A DNA stretch of 37,980 nucleotides from Bugula neritina. Lineage: Eukaryota > Bryozoa > Gymnolaemata > Cheilostomatida > Bugulidae. The notes under the pieces were generated by a model, which was given only the letters and a program-made list of their open reading frames with translations, had not been told where the DNA came from and did no database searches. The stretch spans positions 1 through 37,980 of the forward strand of contig CAXIUT010000119.1 of assembly GCA_964035545.1 (NCBI GenBank). The letters run 5' to 3'. The position numbers and the translations under genes are program-made. This document shows positions 31,761 through 37,980 of this stretch, in pieces; positions within the stretch are counted from its first letter, which is position 1; each line of letters opens with the position of its first letter.

Positions 31761-33185
31761 ATGATATCCTTCAAATATTTGGTCTTCAACCTTTTGACTC
31801 TCTTATCGATTTAATCGTCTTCTGAAGTTCATAAAGTTATCATTATTGGGGCAGGAGCCGCTGGAATAGCTTGTTCAAAGATTCTGTCTTAACAATCTAT
31901 TCCTCACTTAATACTCTAGAGCAGAGATAGAATTGGAGGAAGAATAAGTTCAAGGGTTTTAGATGGGATATAAGTTGACCTTGGAGCTACTTTTGTGCAT
32001 AATCCAGGTTTAGATAATTCAATTGACAAGATGGTCGGGGAAATGAGGTGGGGTAAAAAAGATAGTAAGATGGATCTTTAAGAGTACTTTTAACATTTTT
32101 AACACTTGAACAATGATTAAAGGAATATTGTAACTCATCTTTACAAATAGTTTTAGCAGACATTTGTGGATGGATATCTGTAAACTATCAACAAAAATAC
32201 AGACCTTCAGACTTGCTGGAATATCTTCTACAATCACAAAAAAAACTATCATGGAAAGTTATTGGATAGAGTCTATTTTGAACTACAAGTTTAAGGATTA
32301 CTCAATGGAGCTGACCTTTCATAACTTTCTGCTAAGTAGTATTCAAGAAATATAGAAAACGATGCTAAGGATTATATCCCTTAGGGAGGATATTCTCAAC
32401 TTTTAAATACTATTTTTACTCGATACTGCCATAAAGCTACTCTTATTCTTAATCACTATGTTTAAATCATCGACTACTCTGCAACAGTTGTTTCATTAAC
32501 TACCTCTGATGGTAAAAAATACCAAACAGAAAAAGTCCTTTGCACCATACCCATGGGAGTTCTTAAAGCAGATCAGATAGAATTTTTACCATAGCTACCT
32601 ACTAACTATCAGGAGTCAATCAATAAGATTGGAGTAGGCACGATGAATAAGATAATAGTAACTCTTACTGACTATTTTTGGACGAAAGGGGTCAAAGTTC
32701 TAGATTTTATTCCCAGGGTTTAGGGCCATAACAAGTTCATATAGTCTTATGTAATATCAGATGAATATCCTTCAATGCTAATGTTTTTTACAGGAGGTTC
32801 AAATAGTAGATTTCTAAGTCAGAAATCTGATTAATATATAGTTAAAGATCTCGAATAAACTGTGAAAAGATATTTGAATGAGTCTGATAAGAATTGGACG
32901 ATTAAAAACTATACAATCACAAGGTGGGAAATAGATCCAGATGCTTTTGGTTCCTACACATACTACGGAGTCGAGTCTAGGATCAAACACTTCAAACAAT
33001 TTTAAGAACCTTTAGATGAAAAGGTATATTTTGCTGGAGAACATGTACATACAAAACAAAATTCAAATGTTCATGGAGCTTTCCAGTCAGGTTTAACTGC
33101 TGGTTCTAAAATATCTCATTCTCTTTTCGAAAGATACTGTCAGGTAGTATTGGGAACTATCTCTATAATTGCACTTATTTTATGA
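31761..33185 (+). CDS. Flavin-containing amine oxidase (MAO/polyamine oxidase family)
   Basis: A 474-residue intronless FAD enzyme. A signal peptide (MISFKYLVFNLLTLLSIQS) is followed by the dinucleotide-binding motif VIIIGAGAAGIACSKIL (GxGxxG at residues 30-35), then QSRDRIGGRISS, the second family box, and VDLGATFVH. The middle has CTIPMGVLKADQIEFLP, typical of amine oxidases. The C-terminal FAD box is VYFAGEHVHTKQNSNVHGAF followed by QSGLTAG, with RWEIDPDAFGSYTY before it. A hydrophobic end (VVLGTISIIALIL) may anchor the protein in a membrane, as in MAO. It oxidises amines or polyamines in a secretory or membrane compartment; the exact substrate is unknown. Length matches the family (450-520). 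Confidence 0.9.
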
Positions 33186-33294
33186 TTGCATATTTCAATA
33201 TTTTTTATAGAATGATATGACTATTTTTAAAAATGAAAGGTCATCTATATTGAAAGTTGATTTAAAAAGAAAGTTTTGATATTTTGATTGATAA

Positions 33295-34916
33295 ATGAAA
33301 AAATAGGAGAGTATTCGCAACCCGATCTTAGTTACAGCTACTCACTAACGTTCAAGCGAGCATGAAGTCTCCAATCTTATCTCTCACCTCAAAAGAGCTC
33401 CAATCATTATTAAAAAACAGTTTATTCCTTACCTAGCTGAACTAAAAAAAGAAACACCCAATAATTAAAAGCTCAACCAATTTCTTTAAGAAAATACTCT
33501 TTCTTAGTCATTCCAACCAATAAATTCTTATGGTCCTCTTGTTCATAACTTTACGACTCTTTTACAGCCTAAACAACTACTAAAGCACTTGGACCAAATA
33601 GGAGATCGTTTTTAGTTGTAAAATAGAAAAAATCAACTCAAAAAAAGCACTTTATAAGAAGAGAGTGAGCAAACAGACAAGATAGATATGATATATCCTG
33701 ATTACGACATTTATTTTAAGATGTCTAAACAATAAAAACTTCATTTAAGCCACTCTAAAGTAAAGGTGAAAGACTTCTTTGTTGAGCCCAGGTTTTTAGT
33801 GAGAATTTAATAATTTCAGCATTTTAGAAACAATGATAAACACAAAGGTAATATTGTGAATATTCAATATCAAGGAAGCAATATTTCTTATGGAAAAGTC
33901 TTTTTGGTTGTCCATTAAAAAGCTTTAGAACTATGGGCTGAGTAAAGTCATAACTATCCTATTCCCACTTTGAACATCTTGACAGAGGAAGAAGTACAAA
34001 AAAAGAAAGAAATCTAATAAAAAAAATAAAAATAAAAAGAAGAGAGTTTAAAGTTTTAGTTTCAATATAAGTTATTAGGTCACTCATAAAAAATAACTTC
34101 AGTATCTCTTTCACAAGATGAGTATTACGCTATTACTGGAAGTGTTGATAAAACTATTAGACTGTGGTGTTTAAGACTAAAAATTTGCATTGCTGTTTAT
34201 CAAGGACACACTAAAACTATCTGGGATGTGAGTTTTTCGAGTTCAGGATATTATTTTCTGAGTGGAAGCTCAGATGGAGTGATGATTCTTTGGAAAACAG
34301 ATTAGCCACATGCTCAGAGAGCTTACTATCATGAAGGAGATATTTATAAAGTTAGTTTTGGTAAAGATCCTTCCTTTGTTATTTCTGCAGGATAAAATTC
34401 TATTATTAAAATCTGGGGAACTCTAGATGCAGTTCTTTTAAGGGTAATATTTTGTTGATTTAGAGAATAAAGTTGAATGAGCCAATAATAAACTTTAGCT
34501 TAGGCTTTTCAGGAGCCTACATGATTACCATTGAAATGGATGGAAGGGTTTCTATTTTGAACCTTTTAAATGGAATAATAGTAAATTCTTTTTATTTTTA
34601 TTAACCTCAGAGTAGACATCGTAGTGATAATGAGTCTTTAAAAAACATAATGAAAATTCACGATGTTACATTGTCTTAAGATGAAAGGTAGCTCACTTGT
34701 GTCTGTAATCATTATGTTTTAATATACAGCATGGACAAACTTTAAAAGAAAATAACTAACAATATATTTACATTTTACAAAAACAATATTGAAGCAAGCA
34801 ATGTGATAGTGATCGACCCAAAAGAAATCCTCTACCTTGGAGCATAAAATAACCTTACACATTGTTCCTATCAAAGCAAAAATGTTCTTGTAGTCGCAGG
34901 AACTTTAAAAAATTGA
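33295..34916 (+). CDS. WD40-repeat protein, TAF5-like
   Basis: A 533-residue protein with one 20-nt intron (34444-34463, GTAATATT...ATTTAG). The N-terminal 250 residues are helical and Lys-rich; the C-terminal half has WD40 repeats: LLGHSQKITSVSLSQDEYYA, ITGSVDKTIRLWCL, YQGHTKTIWDVSFSSSGYYF, LSGSSDGVMILWKT and FVISAGQNSIIKIWGTLDAV, then weaker blades. The order GHS...D-x-T-x-R-L-W, GHT...P/S-x-G-Y-Y-F is reminiscent of TAF5, the TFIID/SAGA scaffold, and an N-terminal stretch could be a diverged TAF5 NTD2, but this is not decisive. Another WD40 scaffold is possible. Confidence 0.7.
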
Positions 34917-34963
34917 TAATTGTGTTAAATATTATCATCCAAAAGTTTATTTATATTTTATTT

Positions 34964-35134
34964 GAGATACTACATTACATTGTTAAGCATAATATTAATC
35001 ATGAGTGTTTAAGGCAATGAGAGATATTACATTACATTTTTAAGCATAATATTAATCATGAGTGTTTAAGTCAATGAGAGATATTACATTACATTGTTAA
35101 GCATAATATTAATCATGAGTGTTTAAGTCAATGA
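34964..35134. repeat. 57-bp tandem repeat, 3 copies
   Basis: Three copies begin at 34964, 35021 and 35078 (unit opens GAGATATTACATTACATTGT). The unit is exactly 19 codons. It contains an ATG (35001, 35058, 35115) in the same frame as the receptor-kinase start at 35145, and all copies stay open in that frame. Confidence 0.95.
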
Positions 35135-35144
35135 GGAGGAGAGT

Positions 35145-37580
35145 ATGTTTTTTGGGTCTGTGATAGACATAACTTTAATAGTAACTGCTGTCGTTTCTTC
35201 TCTAAGTACACTCTATTTGATTTAGTTTCTTTGACTATTCCTTTTCTCTATTACATGAAAAAAGAATGCAGATAGCATCCAACTGTTTTGATAGCTAATA
35301 TTTCTCTACTCTAAGCAACAGCTAATTTTAATGTTATTCTTATGGCTTATAACATGTATGATTTTTAACACTGGCTCGACATAAAAACTGTCTTTCATTT
35401 CCTTACCTTTAATCTTGACATACTACCGACTTACGATGACTTCTGCTTATCTAATTATTGTATTTATATGTTTTTTTAACTCGTATCAATAAGTTTTCAT
35501 ATCTGTTATTCAATTGATCTCTTCATCACTTTAAAGTATCCTTTTTACTCAGGAAAAAAAAGAAGAAAAATATACTACCTCTTCTCAATCATTTTCCCTA
35601 TTATCACAATTGCTAACTCTATTCAATAGGCTTAAAGTAAATTTTAATTAAAATAGATATCTGTAATACTCTTTAAAAATAGTCTGTTTATTATATTCCG
35701 TATTTTATTTATTTATTTAGACTTTGGTTTTTGATTACTTTAATGATTTTTGCTGCTGTTTCGATAGTAATTATCGTTGTAAGTTTTTTTGCAAAAAAAA
35801 GTCAATCATAAATAAGAAAATCATATATAAAGCAGCATCGAATGACCCTTATGATACTTGTTTTATTGTGGATATGTCCTATCTGGGCAAATATTAAAAT
35901 CCATCTTTTTTAAGAAGATAATTCTCAGTTTTAAGTGATTAATACAATGGCATTTTTTACAATCGTGAGTTCAAGTGGAGTTATTGTAATTGTGAGAATT
36001 ATATTCGATTCTTATCTCAGAAAAAGAGTATGTTTTTAGTAGTATAGATATTGGCTATCTTTAAATCTGAACAGTCTAAAAGATCAATAGGTATTTCTAG
36101 CAGCTAGAGTTATATTGAATTAAGCAAAAAAGGAAGTGTGAATGAGTAAATCTGGAATTTACCTCTTTCTGGAGCAATGAACTAATTTCAGAGCCAAGAA
36201 GTAGTGCATAATATAATTCAAGTGGTGTGTTAGGCTTGTTCTCATAGAAGGTAAGGAGACAGACAAAGTATTTTTAGAAATTCAACCACAACAGAAAATA
36301 TACTTTACTAATCTATTTATAGGAATACAGTGCATATTGAAAGAGAGTCCTAAACTATAGATTAAAGCTTTTTAGATTTACTTCTTCATGAACGAAGATA
36401 ATAAAAAATATTGGGGAAAGATCCTATAGAATGTGACCTTAATTAACTTAAATAGCTTTGTAAAAGAAATAAAAAATTTAATATGATCTGTACTTGTCAT
36501 TCTAAAACCTATAACGATGAAACGATGAGATTAAAACAAAAAACGGTCAAAATAAAAAGCAGTACTTTAAAAATGAGCGAAGTAGAAGATTTCTAAGAAA
36601 TAAGTACTCTAGATATCAAAGTTTGTTCATACTCTCATAGAATATTTTAAAGTCTTAGAACAGAGAATGCATTTAATTAAGAACAAATATAAAAATCTTT
36701 AGATCTTTAAAAAAATATAATACAAATAAAGAAAGCTAAGTAGTCTTTGGGAGCTAGTGGAAGTTTTTTCTTTTTTAGTTTTGACAATATTTTAGTAATA
36801 AAGACAATTTCTTAAGAAGAGAAAGATAAAATGATAGAAATTCTTCCTAAGTATTACTAGCATTTAAAATATAACCAAAAGAGTTTATTAGCAAAAGTAT
36901 TAGGATTATTTTCAGTTGAGATATCTTAAATATCAAAGATATATTTTTTGATGATGTAAAATACACTAAAATATTTTAAAAATAATCATGTTGACTTTAA
37001 CTGTTATGATTTGAAAGGTTCTACAATCCAAAGATAAGTAAAAGATTCCAATGCTGCAATATTTAAAGATATAAATTACTATAGATCATCTGATTGTTTC
37101 ATTTATATGACAAAGTAAAATAAGATCAGGTTTATAGATATTATATCGAAAGATCTATAGATGTTAAAACAATTCAATATTATGGACTATTCTCTTTTAT
37201 TAGCTGTTGGAAAGTCTAAATCAAAAAAAAAATCAAAAAATCATTTAGATCTATCAAAAATTAAATTCATCTAAAATTACAAATATATTCAATAACTCTA
37301 AACTATTACCAAAAAATTATATTGTGTAGGAGTTATTGATTTCCTTCAAGAATTTAATATCTCGAAAAAATTAGAACTTTGGCTTAAAAAAATATTCAAA
37401 GGAGGAGGAGATATTTCAAGTGTTGGAACATAAATATATTTCCAAAGATTCATTTATTTTATTAAAAGAATTATTGTTACCTTTAATATTCCTTCAGTCA
37501 AAAAGACTTCGTTGACCTCTTCTGTCAAATCGATCAAAAATTAATAAAAATAAATATATAGCAATAATAAAAGCAAATGA
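35145..37580 (+). CDS. 7TM receptor fused to phosphatidylinositol phosphate kinase (GPCR-PIPK)
   Basis: A 792-residue fusion. Residues 1-300 are seven hydrophobic helices with class-E/cAMP-receptor-like loops (SLISLTIPFLYYMKK, CRQHPTVLIANISLLQA, SVYYIPYFIYLFRLWFLITL, RMTLMILVLLWICPIW). After a linker, the kinase starts near residue 520: SLGASGSFFFFSF with the ATP-binding Lys in ILVIKTIS (about 534), YDLKGSTIQRQV (about 603), FNIMDYSLLLAVG (about 660) and CVGVIDFLQEF. These are the core motifs of PIP4/5 kinases. Introns: 35206-35225 and 35663-35682 (20 nt each) and a 17-nt one at 36074-36090 (or 36091-36107). Such fusions are known from Dictyostelium RpkA, oomycetes and ciliates and link receptor signalling to phosphoinositides. 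In-frame ATGs upstream inside the 57-bp repeats could give a longer N-terminus. It ends 67 bp before tract 4. Confidence 0.88.
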
Positions 37581-37647
37581 TCTCACAATCATAATATCAT
37601 TATTTAAAATAAATAAAAAAAGTATAAATATTAAATTAAAAAATAAA

Positions 37648-37727
37648 GGGTTGGGGTTGGGGTTGGGGTTGGGGTTGGGGTTGGGGTTGGGGTTGGGGTT
37701 GGGGTTGGGGTTGGGGTTGGGGTTGGG
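37648..37727. repeat. Internal telomeric tract 4 (G4T2, 80 nt), subterminal
   Basis: About 13 TTGGGG units following an AT-rich stretch after the receptor-kinase gene. The tract ends GTTGGGTGC. It is separated from the terminal telomere by 173 bp of unique AT-rich sequence. Confidence 0.97.
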
Positions 37728-37900
37728 TGCTTTTTAATAAGAAATTTTACAAAAATTATTTTAAAAAGAAAGATATAGGAAGACTTCTTGCAGAAATAGA
37801 TAAAATAAATCTATATTAATATCATAAAATACTAATTGAATATTTTCTTGTATCATGTTCAATTTCCTTAAAATTTAAAATATTAAGTTTTATCATGTAA
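37728..37900. other. Subtelomeric AT-rich spacer
   Basis: A 173-bp AT-rich segment between two telomeric tracts. I see no gene, repeat or conserved element in it. Confidence 0.8.
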
Positions 37901-37980
37901 GGGGTTGGGGTTGGGGTTGGGGTTGGGGTTGGGGTTGGGGTTGGGTTGGGGTTGGGGTTGGGGTTGGGGTTGGGGTTGGG
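37901..37980. repeat. Right telomere, G4T2 repeats
   Basis: Terminal TTGGGG repeats to the end of the window, with one three-G unit at 37943-37945. The orientation is that expected for a right-hand chromosome end and mirrors the C4A2 tract at the left end. Confidence 0.96.

Noticed and set aside
31333-32999. Several 60-80 codon minus-strand frames under the FG-GAP and amine oxidase genes
   Set aside because: They are antisense shadows of strongly conserved plus-strand proteins and show no family features.
14065-37727. Simple head-to-tail concatenation of several complete minichromosomes
   Set aside because: Each joined chromosome would contribute a C4A2 array after the G4T2 array. No internal C4A2 array exists, so at least the left ends of the supposed partners are missing.
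1-37980. Bacterial or standard-code eukaryotic origin with many broken genes
   Set aside because: Telomeric repeats at both ends, TAA/TAG at conserved glutamine positions and GT-AG introns show a ciliate macronuclear chromosome with intact genes.

Overview
The window looks like one complete, gene-dense macronuclear chromosome of a ciliate. It starts with C4A2 telomeric repeats and ends with G4T2 repeats, as a telomere-to-telomere molecule should. Coding sequences only make sense if TAA and TAG are read as glutamine and TGA is the only stop: long conserved proteins (a ubiquitin hydrolase, a malate dehydrogenase, a monoamine-oxidase-type flavoenzyme, an MFS transporter) run through dozens of in-frame TAA/TAG and end at TGA. 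C4A2 telomeres with this code fit oligohymenophorean ciliates (Tetrahymena/Glaucoma/Paramecium relatives), but the introns do not look like those of the best-known genera. Nineteen introns I could place are exactly 20 nt long (GT...AG), with a minority of other sizes. I cannot name the species.

Layout. From 1 to about 6 kb most genes are on the minus strand: a centrin-like EF-hand protein, a mitochondrial carrier, a helical-repeat protein and a coiled-coil protein. Cytosolic malate dehydrogenase is on the plus strand between them. From 5.9 kb to the right end nearly everything is on the plus strand: a PEX11-like membrane protein, a small unknown, a cysteine-rich acylation-motif protein, an MFS transporter, an NRF-6-type acyltransferase, an amino acid transporter, a SHIPPO axonemal protein, a TMEM198/DUF4203-like membrane protein, a strictosidine-synthase-like protein, a DUSP-containing ubiquitin hydrolase, a CH-domain protein with a long helical tail, a cyclin-like protein, an ITFG1/TIP-like FG-GAP protein, a flavin amine oxidase, a WD40 protein and a 7TM receptor fused to a phosphatidylinositol phosphate kinase. 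Minus-strand exceptions are a repeat-rich coiled-coil protein and the proteasome subunit SEM1/DSS1. About 28 genes fill 38 kb, with intergenic gaps often of 60-200 bp. Many gaps hold short minisatellites (20-66 bp units), especially between convergent 3' ends.

The most unusual feature is four internal G4T2 tracts (58-93 nt; about 14.07, 27.25, 29.79 and 37.65 kb). All have the G-strand on the plus strand, like the right-hand telomere, and none is followed by a C4A2 tract, so simple end-to-end joining of chromosomes does not explain them. Three sit at or just upstream of the 5' end of a plus-strand gene; the fourth lies 173 bp before the terminal telomere. They may mark alternative telomere-addition sites stitched into one contig, telomeric repeats inserted at gene starts, or, for two of them, telomere-repeat-containing introns, because GT/AG boundaries around them give an in-frame ATG-initiated gene.

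The genes do not form one pathway. Recurrent themes are membrane transport and signalling, ciliary structure (centrin-like, SHIPPO, CH-domain) and ubiquitin/proteasome function. There is no sign of operons, CRISPR, rRNA, tRNA or transposase genes.
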